Below are positions 9,349 to 16,879 of a stretch of DNA of 64,000 nt, one piece after another; within the stretch, counting starts at the first letter, position 1; the number at the start of each line of letters is the position of its first letter. Source of the DNA: Paracoccaceae bacterium (GTDB lineage: Bacteria; Pseudomonadota; Alphaproteobacteria; Rhodobacterales; Rhodobacteraceae); the NCBI GenBank assembly GCA_020622085.1, contig JAHRYM010000002.1, positions 1,078,895 to 1,142,894 on the forward strand, read 5' to 3'. The position numbers and the translations under genes were made by a program. A model generated the notes under the pieces. That model was not told where the DNA came from. It saw only the letters and a list, made by a program, of their open reading frames with translations, and did no database searches.

Positions 9349-10656
9349 TTACAGGCGAAGGTCCAGCCCGCCGCCGGGTTCCGCAGAGGTCTGGACGCGA
9401 TGATGGGCAGAGGGTTCGATACGGTGTCCGGACAGAAGTTCGGCAAGCCGGTTCTCAGTGGTCAGGGGGTCGTCCGGATCCGGCAAGAACTCGACGGTTC
9501 CTTGCCGGTTGCCCTGCTGAAAGCTGAAGCTCAACGACTGAAACCCAAGATCCTGCAGATCCTGCGCCAGTTGATCGATGTTCCGCTTCAGCAGGTCCAG
9601 CGTTTCAGGCCGATCCGCCGTCAATGTCACCGCGACACTGTCATCGCCTTGCGCGACGGTCATGCTCAAATGTCCGAGTTCCTTGCCAGAGAGGGAAATC
9701 TCGGCCGCACCATGAGACGATCGCTGCTGGATGACTGCTTCCGAAATCTGGCGAAGCAAGGATTGCTCGGCCGAAACGTCGCGCACAGGAGACGCCGACA
9801 GGACTGTGGAAATCCGATCCGCCCGGCGCTCGGACGATGGATTGAGGGCGAGGGCATCAGCCTCTTCGCCGAAATCGCCAAGCATTTCCTCATTCGCGTT
9901 CGTGCCATCCTCCGTCCGCTTCAAAGCCTGCGGCGTTGCCCCGGCGCGATAGGCATCCTGTGCTGCGCCATCCCGCTGATCGGGGGAATCAAGGGCCGGA
10001 AGAAGCACTGATTCGTCCTGTCTGGCTTCGGTCCGACGTCCCTGGCCAGCGTTGTCTTGCAGGGCGCGGACCGTGATCCGGGCTTCGTTGTCGGAATGGC
10101 CGGTTCCCGGCCGCGTATCGCTTTCTTCGACGATTGCGACATTTTGGCCAGCGCGCCGTTCCGAAAGGCTTGCGGCTTCGGCAAGCGGGTCATTCTTTGC
10201 CGCACCGCCGGTCACGCTCGAGAAAGCAGCCGCGGTTTCATGCCCGGTATCCAAGGGCCAGATCACGCAGGGCTGGCCGGCTGCGGTGACGCCGTCCCAG
10301 GGACGGGAAAGATCCGTTTCCGCAGGTTTTCCGCAGCCATCGCTGGTATCCTCGCCGGGGGATGAGGGGTCCGATTCCACCAGCTTGTCCGAAGCCGCTG
10401 GTTCTGGTCCCTGCGTGGCGCGGGCCGAAGTGTCCGCGTCTGGCGCCGGGCCGGCGGGATGATCCTGTGGCCGCGAACCGGAAGTCGCCCGGGCAGCGCT
10501 GTTTGGATTGGCAACCTTGTCCGAAGCCCGCCGCAGAGCATCCCGCAGGACGGCATCGAAATCACTGTGATCGGGCCGGTCATCCCGGGACTTCCGCAAA
10601 TCAATCCTCGATGCCGGCGTTGCCCTGGGATCAGCCGTCTGGAACATGGGAATCAT
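9349..10656 (-). CDS. fliK: Flagellar hook-length control protein FliK
   Basis: The start is taken at ATG 10656 (MIPMFQTADPRATP), giving 435 residues; the track ORF runs 177 codons upstream into the divergent genes. The first 300 residues are low-complexity, Asp/Ser/Pro/Ala-rich and probably disordered, as in FliK ruler regions. The last 130 residues contain the Flg_hook domain (ISLSGKELGHLSMTV...SLSFSFQQGN). FliK measures hook length and switches export from hook to filament substrates. It is divergent from the flgJ-like gene and cotranscribed with flgD. Confidence 0.9.
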   Translation of the reverse strand: MIPMFQTADPRATPASRIDLRKSRDDRPDHSDFDAVLRDALRRASDKVANPNSAARATSGSRPQDHPAGPAPDADTSARATQGPEPAASDKLVESDPSSPGEDTSDGCGKPAETDLSRPWDGVTAAGQPCVIWPLDTGHETAAAFSSVTGGAAKNDPLAEAASLSERRAGQNVAIVEESDTRPGTGHSDNEARITVRALQDNAGQGRRTEARQDESVLLPALDSPDQRDGAAQDAYRAGATPQALKRTEDGTNANEEMLGDFGEEADALALNPSSERRADRISTVLSASPVRDVSAEQSLLRQISEAVIQQRSSHGAAEISLSGKELGHLSMTVAQGDDSVAVTLTADRPETLDLLKRNIDQLAQDLQDLGFQSLSFSFQQGNRQGTVEFLPDPDDPLTTENRLAELLSGHRIEPSAHHRVQTSAEPGGGLDLRL

Positions 10657-10753
10657 CTGTAGCGACCTTCTGTCTTTCGCAACTGGTCGCAGAGGATCGT
10701 TACTTCTTAATTTACCACGGCGTGGGATCGGTTGGAAAAACCGGAGAAAGCCC

Positions 10754-11032
10754 ATGATCACCCCGATGTCGAACACTCGCGCGCCTGATGCAGCACCGAG
10801 AACCGGCCCCTTGTGGGAAGCGGCGAGGGCGCTCGAGGCCAGTTTTCTCTCGCAAATGCTGACCTCGGCAGGTCTTGGCACTGTCTCGGAAGGGTTCGGC
10901 GGCGGCATTGGCGAGGACCAGTTCGCATCCCTGATGCGTGACGAACAGGCCAGGGCAATGGCCAATGCCGGCGGCATCGGTCTTGCCGAATCGATCTTCA
11001 AGTCCCTGGCAACGAGGGCAGGCGATGCGTGA
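10754..11032 (+). CDS. FlgJ-like rod-binding protein (no muramidase domain)
   Basis: 92 residues from ATG 10754 with a good ribosome-binding site (GGAGAAAG). The sequence ALEASFLSQMLTSAGLG...GGIGEDQFASLMRDEQARAMANAGGIGLAESIFKSL is the rod-binding domain found at the N-terminus of FlgJ (family named from memory of Rod-binding domain proteins). The muramidase half of enterobacterial FlgJ is absent, as is usual in alphaproteobacteria where a separate lytic enzyme is used. Its stop overlaps the next start (ATGCGTGA). Confidence 0.85.
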   Translation: MITPMSNTRAPDAAPRTGPLWEAARALEASFLSQMLTSAGLGTVSEGFGGGIGEDQFASLMRDEQARAMANAGGIGLAESIFKSLATRAGDA

Positions 11033-11378
11033 GATCGATCATCTTCTGACCGATGTCGAAGGCGTGCTTGAGACTGAGCGAAACCTGTTGCGAAACGGCA
11101 CCTTCGACGGGCTGCCCCAGCTGGCCTTGCGCAAGGAGCAGCTGATCGAACGGATCGCCGATCATCCCGATGCAGCAACCGTGGCACTTCTTGAACGCGT
11201 CATGTCGAAGGCGCAGGCCAACCTGGCGTTGTTCGTGGCCGCACAAAACGGCTTGCGCACCGCGCAGGAAAGGCTGGATCAGATCCGTAATCTTGCCTCC
11301 ACGCTACAGACCTATGACAACACCGGCCGGACCAGGGCCTTCTCGACGCCGATCGTGCGGCATGAACGCAGAGCCTGA
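11025..11378 (+). CDS. FlgN-like flagellar protein (putative export chaperone)
   Basis: 117 residues from ATG 11025 (MREIDHLLTDVEGVLETERNLL), chosen because a GAGGG ribosome-binding site precedes it and it overlaps the flgJ-like stop by 8 bases. The protein is almost entirely helical and heptad-rich, in keeping with FlgN chaperones for hook-filament junction proteins. The assignment rests on size, helical character and position between rod and flagellin genes rather than on a decisive motif. Confidence 0.6.
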   Translation: MREIDHLLTDVEGVLETERNLLRNGTFDGLPQLALRKEQLIERIADHPDAATVALLERVMSKAQANLALFVAAQNGLRTAQERLDQIRNLASTLQTYDNTGRTRAFSTPIVRHERRA

Positions 11379-11590
11379 TTTGCGGCCGGCGCCGTTCGAT
11401 AAAACTGCGCGCAAATCAGCTCTGACCTTAGCGAAACCTTATGGATTGCACGGCAGGTTGGTCCTGCATCCCGAGGATGGCGCCCCAGACCGGACACACC
11501 GGCTGAAGGCATGGGTCAGAAACCTTTTGTGCCGCGTCTCGCGGCAACTGAAACCTGGCGCAAAGCGCCACCTCTCGAAAGGACGACGTC

Positions 11591-12883
11591 ATGTCGAGCA
11601 TTCTGACGAACAACAGCGCGATGGTCGCGCTGCAATCCCTCAAGGCGATCAATACCAACCTCAACCGCACCCAGGTCGAGATTTCGACCGGCAAGGCAGT
11701 TGGCTCGGCCAAGGACAATGCCGCGGTCTGGGCGATCTCGAAGGTCATGGAGTCAGATGTCCAGGGCTTCAAGGGCATCGCTGAAAGTCTGTCGCTCGGG
11801 GAAACGACCGTTGCGGTTGCCCGTCAGGCCTCCGAAACCGTTACCGGCCTGTTGAACGATATCAAGTCCAAGATCGTGGCCGCTCAGGAAGACAACAAGG
11901 ATCGCGCGAAGCTGCAGACCGATATCGTTGCGTTGCGCAAGACGATCGAATCGGTGGTCAAGACGGCGCAGTTCAATGGTCTGAACCTGGTCGATGGAAC
12001 TGTGTCGAGCACCAACGCGAACGGGGCGACCGGCGTCAATGTGCTGGCCTCGCTTGACCGGTCGTCCGACGGGTCGGTGGTTGCCGGACAGATCGGCGTG
12101 GACGTAAAGAACCTGTCGCTGTCTCAAGGCACCGCGCTGACTTCGGCGGCCGCCAGCATCGGGACGGACCCCGGTGCCGCAGGTGTGCTGGATGCCAACG
12201 ATGGCGGGACGAACGACTCGATCACTCTCGACACCTTCGCCTTCCTCGACAATGCCGGTGGCGCAACCGGCACGGCCGCCCTGAGCCGGACGGCTGCAGG
12301 TGTGGTGAATGCGGTGGACACGGGGCTTGTCGAGGGCGATCAGCTGAAACTGAGGATCGGCAGCGTCGAAGGCCGCTACACCATCAAGGTGGGCGATACC
12401 GCCGAAGCCATTGTCAGCGGCATCAAGAACGCGCTGATCGCCGGCGGACTGGATGACACTGCGTTCACGCTCGACATCGACACCACCACAAACCAGCTGA
12501 AGGTCACCAACAACACCAACCAGGCGGCTGCCTTCTCGTTTGCGGCAACCCGAGGAACGGGTGGTCTTGCCGATCTGGCAACCGTTGATGTCTCGACCGC
12601 CGCGGGAGCGCAGGCAGCACTTGGCCAGATCGAGGGCATGATCCAGACCTCGATCAACGCCGCAGCCGAGTTCGGTTCGGTTGAAAAGCGCATCAGCATC
12701 CAGAACGACTTTGTCGGCCAGCTCTCGGATGCCCTGAAGTCAGGGATCGGCGCTCTGGTCGACGCCAATATGGAAGAAGCCTCGGCGCGTCTTCAGGCCC
12801 TTCAAACCCAGCAGCAACTGGGCATCCAGGCCCTGTCGATCGCCAACCAGGCGCCGCAGACCATCCTCGCACTGTTCCGCTGA
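11591..12883 (+). CDS. fliC: Flagellin (filament subunit)
   Basis: 430 residues. The N-terminal D0/D1 domain is textbook (ILTNNSAMVALQSLKAIN through NGLNLVDGT, about 1-140), as is the C-terminal D0 helix (MEEASARLQALQTQQQLGIQALSIANQAPQTILALFR). The middle 250 residues are variable, Ala/Thr/Gly/Asp-rich surface domain. It is secreted by the flagellar export system. A 212-base leader precedes it, with the ribosome-binding site AAAGGA. In Caulobacter, FlbT acts on flagellin mRNA 5' leaders, so this long leader next to flaF-flbT is a plausible target. No convincing sigma-28 site was found. Confidence 0.97.
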   Translation: MSSILTNNSAMVALQSLKAINTNLNRTQVEISTGKAVGSAKDNAAVWAISKVMESDVQGFKGIAESLSLGETTVAVARQASETVTGLLNDIKSKIVAAQEDNKDRAKLQTDIVALRKTIESVVKTAQFNGLNLVDGTVSSTNANGATGVNVLASLDRSSDGSVVAGQIGVDVKNLSLSQGTALTSAAASIGTDPGAAGVLDANDGGTNDSITLDTFAFLDNAGGATGTAALSRTAAGVVNAVDTGLVEGDQLKLRIGSVEGRYTIKVGDTAEAIVSGIKNALIAGGLDDTAFTLDIDTTTNQLKVTNNTNQAAAFSFAATRGTGGLADLATVDVSTAAGAQAALGQIEGMIQTSINAAAEFGSVEKRISIQNDFVGQLSDALKSGIGALVDANMEEASARLQALQTQQQLGIQALSIANQAPQTILALFR

Positions 12884-12889
12884 TCTGAT

Positions 12890-12921
12890 CGGGCCCGGGC
12901 GTCAATCGCCCGGGTCTTCCC
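12890..12921 (+). terminator. Hairpin after flagellin gene
   Basis: CCCGGGCG-TCAAT-CGCCCGGG forms a perfect 8-bp stem immediately after the fliC stop, followed by a pyrimidine-rich TCTTCCCC. It probably terminates or protects the abundant flagellin transcript, leaving flaF-flbT at lower readthrough levels. Confidence 0.65.
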
Positions 12922-12945
12922 CTGGCACATATCAAGGAATTTCCC

Positions 12946-13326
12946 GTGAACGCACACTTCATGGCGCAGGCAGCCTATGCCGGCAGGGATGCGGCGACCC
13001 GGACGCCTCGGGCGATCGAATATGCGGTCTTTGCGCGTATCACTCAGCGCCTGCGCGCCGCAGCAGAGTCGGACATGCCCGGAGGTTTTGCAGAGCTTGC
13101 CCGCGCCCTGCACGACAACCGCAAGCTTTGGGCAACACTTGCCATGGACCTTTCCGACGACGGAAACGCCCTTCCCGCCACCTTGCGCGCGCGTCTTTTC
13201 TATCTCGCGGACTTTACCGCCCAGTATACGTCCAAGGTTCTGGCCGCCGAAGCCAAGGTCGACGTCCTGATCGATATCAATACCGCCGTCATGCGCGGCC
13301 TGCAGCCTCAGGAGGCCGTCAGATGA
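12946..13326 (+). CDS. flaF: Flagellar biosynthesis regulator FlaF
   Basis: 126 residues. AYAGRDAATRTPRAIEYAVFARITQRL is the conserved FlaF start, and the central LHDNRKLWATLAMDLSDDGNALP is also typical. FlaF is an alphaproteobacterial protein needed for flagellin synthesis and secretion, acting with FlbT. The stop overlaps the flbT start (ATGA). Confidence 0.93.
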   Translation: MNAHFMAQAAYAGRDAATRTPRAIEYAVFARITQRLRAAAESDMPGGFAELARALHDNRKLWATLAMDLSDDGNALPATLRARLFYLADFTAQYTSKVLAAEAKVDVLIDINTAVMRGLQPQEAVR

Positions 13327-13727
13327 ACGGGCTTGTGCTGAAGCTGGCGCCGAAGGAAAGGCTTCTGGTCAATGGTGCCGTGATCGAGAATGGTGAGCGC
13401 CGGTCCCGTCTGGCGATCCTGACCCCGAATGCACACATACTGCGTTTGCGCGACGCAATTCATCCCGAACAGGTCAACACCCCGGTCCGGCGGGTCTGCT
13501 ATATCGTGCAGCTGGTCCTCTCGGGCGACGCCGACCCAGAGGAAGCCCGACTCCAGCTACTGCGCGGAATCGAGCAGCTGAGCCAGATCCTGACCGATCC
13601 CGACAGCCGCTTGCACCTGACCAATGCGACCGCCGCGGTTCTCGAGGGGCAGTATTATCCGGCGCTGAAAGCACTCCGGCTTCTGTTGCCACGGGAGGAG
13701 CGGCTGTTCGCGGCCGCGTCGGCGTGA
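13323..13727 (+). CDS. flbT: Flagellar biosynthesis repressor FlbT
   Basis: 134 residues starting MNGLVLKLAPKERLLVNGAVIENG, the hallmark of FlbT; the start is the ATG overlapping the flaF stop, not the upstream track start. FlbT binds flagellin mRNA leaders and destabilises them until hooks are complete (known in Caulobacter). Its stop overlaps the next gene's start. Confidence 0.94.
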   Translation: MNGLVLKLAPKERLLVNGAVIENGERRSRLAILTPNAHILRLRDAIHPEQVNTPVRRVCYIVQLVLSGDADPEEARLQLLRGIEQLSQILTDPDSRLHLTNATAAVLEGQYYPALKALRLLLPREERLFAAASA

Positions 13728-14506
13728 TGTATGCGCCGATCATTCCCCTGGCGGGATATCCGGGCTGGACGTTCCTGCAGAAGACGGCAGCCCGGCAGAA
13801 GGCCGTATTGAACAAGAGCCCCGAGCTCGTCCGCGACATCGACCATTTTCGTGCCAAGATCGGCAAGGTCAGGACGGCGGATGAACTGGTTGGTGATCGT
13901 CGTCTGCTTTCGGTGGCCCTGACTGCCTTTGGTCTTGAGGGTGACATAAACAACAAGGCGTTCATCCGGAAGATCCTTGCCGAGGGAACGCAAAAGGACA
14001 CGGCCTTTGCCAATCGGCTTGCCGACAAGCGCTACCTCGAATTCTCGCGCGCCTTCGCTCTGGATACAGGCGAGCCGAACACCGGGAATACTTCCTTCGT
14101 GGAACAGATCGTCGCTGCCTATCAGGCGCGCAGCTGGGAAACCGCGGTCGGGGGCGTCAACAACGACTTGCGCCTCGGCCTGAATGCCCAACGTGAACTG
14201 GCCACCATCGCCGCAAGCGGCTCGACCAGTGATACAAAATGGCTCTCTGTTCTGGCCTCGCCCCCGCTTCGCAATGTCATTCAGGGGGCCTTTGGTCTTC
14301 CGTCTTCCTTTGCATCTGTCGATCTGGACACTCAGATGTCAGTGCTGCGCAAGCGCAGCCAGCAGATATTCGGCAGCAGCGAGATCGAACAGTTCAAGGA
14401 TCCTGCGAATATGGAAAGGCTTGTGAAGCTCTTCCTCGTCAGAAGCCAGGCATCGCTTGCGCCAACGTCTTCCGCTGCAATGGCACTTGGCCTCTTGCGG
14501 GGCTGA
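13727..14506 (+). CDS. DUF1217 family flagellar-associated protein
   Basis: 259 residues from ATG 13727 (MYAPIIPLAGYPGWTFLQKT), overlapping the flbT stop as TGATG; the GTG one codon earlier is also possible. The protein resembles DUF1217 proteins of alphaproteobacterial flagellar clusters: all-helical, with SPELVRDIDHFRAKIGKVRTADELV near the N-terminus and DKRYLEFSRAFAL in the middle. Molecular function is not established; the position as the last gene of the fliC-flaF-flbT set links it to motility. No signal peptide or membrane segment is seen. Confidence 0.8.
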   Translation: MYAPIIPLAGYPGWTFLQKTAARQKAVLNKSPELVRDIDHFRAKIGKVRTADELVGDRRLLSVALTAFGLEGDINNKAFIRKILAEGTQKDTAFANRLADKRYLEFSRAFALDTGEPNTGNTSFVEQIVAAYQARSWETAVGGVNNDLRLGLNAQRELATIAASGSTSDTKWLSVLASPPLRNVIQGAFGLPSSFASVDLDTQMSVLRKRSQQIFGSSEIEQFKDPANMERLVKLFLVRSQASLAPTSSAAMALGLLRG

Positions 14507-14540
14507 CACGGGGGACATGAATGGCGTGTCCCCCGTGTCG
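14504..14540. terminator. 13-bp perfect inverted repeat between convergent genes
   Basis: GACACGGGGGACA and TGTCCCCCGTGTC form a perfect 13-bp inverted repeat around a 9-base loop, starting inside the DUF1217 stop codon. There is no T-run on either side. It most likely ends transcription from both the flagellar unit (plus) and the small membrane-protein gene (minus). Confidence 0.7.
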
Positions 14541-14563
14541 CAGGAGGTTCATACATGGGAACG

Positions 14564-14869
14564 TCATGGTGCGGTCGTCGTCGCCGGAGGTGTTCCGGTG
14601 CTGGTGGATGGGGCGGGTTCGGGCGCCGTAGTGGTGACTGGTGGGGTTTCGGTCGGCGTGGTATCCGGTGTGGTAGTGGCTGTCCTAGTGTCCGTCGGGG
14701 TCGTGGCGGCCGTGGTAGCGGGGGCGGTGACGATACCGGTCTCGCGCGGAGTCGACACAAACCACACGACTGCCGCCAAAAGGGCGATGACTGCGGCAAC
14801 GATAAAGTAAAGGCTGTTGTTTCCGTCGCGCTGAGGCGGCTCGGGGGGAATGGGGCGTTGCGGGTCCAT
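14564..14869 (-). CDS. Small single-pass membrane protein with Thr/Pro-rich tail
   Basis: 101 residues from ATG 14869 (MDPQRPIPPEPPQRDGNN), preceded by the ribosome-binding site AGGAG. A short Pro-rich N-terminus is followed by one membrane helix (SLYFIVAAVIALLAAVVWFV, about 19-38). The last 55 residues are made almost only of Thr, Pro and Ala, probably a disordered extracytoplasmic tail. I do not recognise a family. It is isolated between the flagellar unit and the NfeD/SPFH pair. The reverse strand also has an open frame, but that is a composition shadow. Confidence 0.6.
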   Translation of the reverse strand: MDPQRPIPPEPPQRDGNNSLYFIVAAVIALLAAVVWFVSTPRETGIVTAPATTAATTPTDTRTATTTPDTTPTETPPVTTTAPEPAPSTSTGTPPATTTAP

Positions 14870-14953
14870 GGCCGACTCCTTCCTGGATGCACATTGACCC
14901 GTCAACGCTCCCGGCTGGCAACGGTTCCCGAATGTCTGACGGCCGCTCCTGCG

Positions 14954-15232
14954 TCAGCGATGGTCGTTGATGTCCTTGTGCCAGATCTTGATCTCGCTGC
15001 GCCTCACACCGAAAACCGCCCTGAGCAGCGCCCAGCAGGCAAGCGAGGCCAGCGCAAAAGCCAGAACGATCCAGGCCAGCGACTGGCCCAGAAGCCCAAG
15101 CAGGATCAGCGCGCCCGTCAGCACCGCCCCCAGCGCGAAGCCGAGCAGAACGAAGCCCGATACCAGCACTTCGAGCATGGCAAGAACAACGCCCGCCGCG
15201 ATCCAGACCCACCAAGCCTGCCAAAGCATCAT
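14954..15232 (-). CDS. NfeD-like membrane protein (short form)
   Basis: 92 residues: two or three hydrophobic segments (AGVVLAMLEVLVSGFVLLGFALGAVLTGALILLGLL and WIVLAFALASLACWALL) followed by a short basic tail. This matches the short NfeD-like proteins that pair with SPFH/stomatin proteins to organise membrane domains. It lacks the full OB-fold seen in longer NfeD proteins. Its start overlaps the stop of the SPFH gene (ATGA), the usual coupled arrangement. Confidence 0.8.
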   Translation of the reverse strand: MMLWQAWWVWIAAGVVLAMLEVLVSGFVLLGFALGAVLTGALILLGLLGQSLAWIVLAFALASLACWALLRAVFGVRRSEIKIWHKDINDHR

Positions 15233-16110
15233 CCGCGTCCCCGAAGCTGCTTGAAGGCGTCGCCAAAGGCTTCGACGATGTTTGCGGGCAGGATCACGGT
15301 CTGCTTGCCGGCGCCCTCACTGATCTTGGTCATCGCTTCGACCTGTTTCAGCGCTACCTGATACTGTGCTGCCTCTATGCCGTTTTCCTTGATCGCCTTG
15401 GCCACCACTTCGGTTGCATAGGCCTCGGCATCCGCGGTGATGCGGCGGGCCTTGGCGACCTGTTCGGCGGCATAAAGCTCGGCATCGGCGTTCAGTTCGA
15501 CCGCGCGCTTCTTGCCCTCGGCCTCGGTCACCTGCGCGCGGCGCGCCCGCTCGGCGTTCAGCTGCTGCAGCATCGCGGCCCGCGTCGCCTCGTCCAGGTT
15601 GACGTCCAGGATTTCCACCCGCGTCACCTCGATCCCCCAGTCATCGACAACCTGCGCCAGTGCATCGCGGATCTTGCCGATCAGCGCGGCGCGGTTCGAC
15701 TGCACGTGATCCAGGTCCATCGTGCCGATTTCCGCCCGCACGATCCCCGCTACCGTTGTTGCAATTGCAGCATCCACATCGCGGATCCGGTAGACGGTCT
15801 TTTCCGGTTCGGTAATCCGGTAGAAAACGCTGGTATCGACCGTGACCAGCACGTTGTCGGCGGTGATGGTATCCTGCTTGTGCGTGGGCAATTGCCGTTC
15901 CAGCACCGAAATGCGGTGCGCCACCTTGTCGAGAAACGGCACGATGAAGTTGATCCCCGGCCCCAGCACCGCGCGCAGACGTCCGAAACGTTCGACGACA
16001 TGCTTTTCGCTTTGCGGGACAATCCGGACCCCCAGAAAGATACAAAGTATGACAAAGGTGGCAAGAGACAGCAGGACAGCATTGCCGCCTATGAATTCAT
16101 TGATGTCCAT
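15229..16110 (-). CDS. SPFH/stomatin-family protein (QmcA-like)
   Basis: 293 residues. An N-terminal membrane anchor (about 12-32) is followed by the SPFH/PHB domain (VPQSEKHVVERFGRLRAVLGPGINFIVPFLD, then DTSVFYRITEPEKTVYRI). A long Ala/Glu-rich coiled coil follows (ARRAQVTEAEGKKRAVELNADAELYAAEQVAKARR). Such proteins scaffold membrane microdomains and modulate proteases such as FtsH. It is cotranscribed with the NfeD-like partner immediately downstream. Confidence 0.92.
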   Translation of the reverse strand: MDINEFIGGNAVLLSLATFVILCIFLGVRIVPQSEKHVVERFGRLRAVLGPGINFIVPFLDKVAHRISVLERQLPTHKQDTITADNVLVTVDTSVFYRITEPEKTVYRIRDVDAAIATTVAGIVRAEIGTMDLDHVQSNRAALIGKIRDALAQVVDDWGIEVTRVEILDVNLDEATRAAMLQQLNAERARRAQVTEAEGKKRAVELNADAELYAAEQVAKARRITADAEAYATEVVAKAIKENGIEAAQYQVALKQVEAMTKISEGAGKQTVILPANIVEAFGDAFKQLRGRG

Positions 16111-16194
16111 ATCGGCGCTCCAAGGCTTCGGTGGGGCCGAGTCTGGGTCAGGTTTGGTTCAAAGGCAAGGGTGGCCCCCCGCACCCCGTCCGGG

Positions 16195-16809
16195 TCAAGC
16201 AGGCGTCGGGCGGAGCGCCAGCGCGCTGCCCGCCTGATCGACCCGGGTGAACCCTTGCGCGAGAAGATCGGCCGCGCAACGCGTCGGGCCTTCCCAGTCA
16301 CCTACATCATGCAAGACCACAATCGCACCGGGATGCAGGTGCCTCCGCCATGCCGCGATATCCGCGCTGACCGCCGCATAGGAATGATCGGCATCCAGGA
16401 ACAACAGCGCCACCTTGCCTGCGACCCGACCTGCGGCCTCGGTTGAAGTCATGCGCCAGGGTTCGACCCGCGTGGAAAGCCCGGCCCGCCCGGTGTTGTG
16501 CAGGAAGGCTGCCAGCGTATCGACAGAGCCTGCGATGTCTAGCGTGGTGGGGTCGAAATGGCTTTCGCCCGGCTGGTGTTCGGGTGATCCGGCAAAAGTA
16601 TCGACGGACAGCAATCGATGCCCCTCCGGCAGGGCGCTGGCCATGGCGATGGCAGAGCGGCCCTGATAGGCTCCGACCTCGACACAGATGCCCGCGGGGT
16701 GTTGGCGTGCTGCCAGGTGATGCAGCAGTCTCGCCTCCTCAATGGTCAACCATCCCGGCACGCCCTTCAGGCTTTTCTCCCATTTCGCCGCCATCCAGTG
16801 TCCCGCCAT
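16195..16809 (-). CDS. Class I SAM-dependent methyltransferase
   Basis: 204 residues from ATG 16809, preceded by GGGAGAAG; the track ORF starts 63 codons too early. The SAM-binding motif CVEVGAYQGRSAIAMA is at about 42-57 and the acidic motif LLFLDADHSYAAVSADI is in the middle, the pattern of Methyltransf_24-like enzymes. The substrate is unknown. It is divergent from dinB, and the two starts are only about 70 bases apart. Confidence 0.8.
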   Translation of the reverse strand: MAGHWMAAKWEKSLKGVPGWLTIEEARLLHHLAARQHPAGICVEVGAYQGRSAIAMASALPEGHRLLSVDTFAGSPEHQPGESHFDPTTLDIAGSVDTLAAFLHNTGRAGLSTRVEPWRMTSTEAAGRVAGKVALLFLDADHSYAAVSADIAAWRRHLHPGAIVVLHDVGDWEGPTRCAADLLAQGFTRVDQAGSALALRPTPA

Positions 16810-16879
16810 GTGGCTTCTCCCTGCCTGCCGTTGTGCAATCCGCTCGGCATCTCCTGGCCGAAGCTGTATCCATGGTTCT

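Noticed and set aside
11385-11410. Sigma-28 promoter for flagellin (GCCGTTCGATAA)
   Set aside because: The match to GCCGATAA is interrupted and no properly spaced -35 (TAAA-like) was seen.
14457-14810. Val/Gly-rich plus-strand ORF
   Set aside because: It is the complement of the Thr/Pro-rich tail gene and overlaps the end of the DUF1217 gene; the minus frame has the better start and membrane helix.
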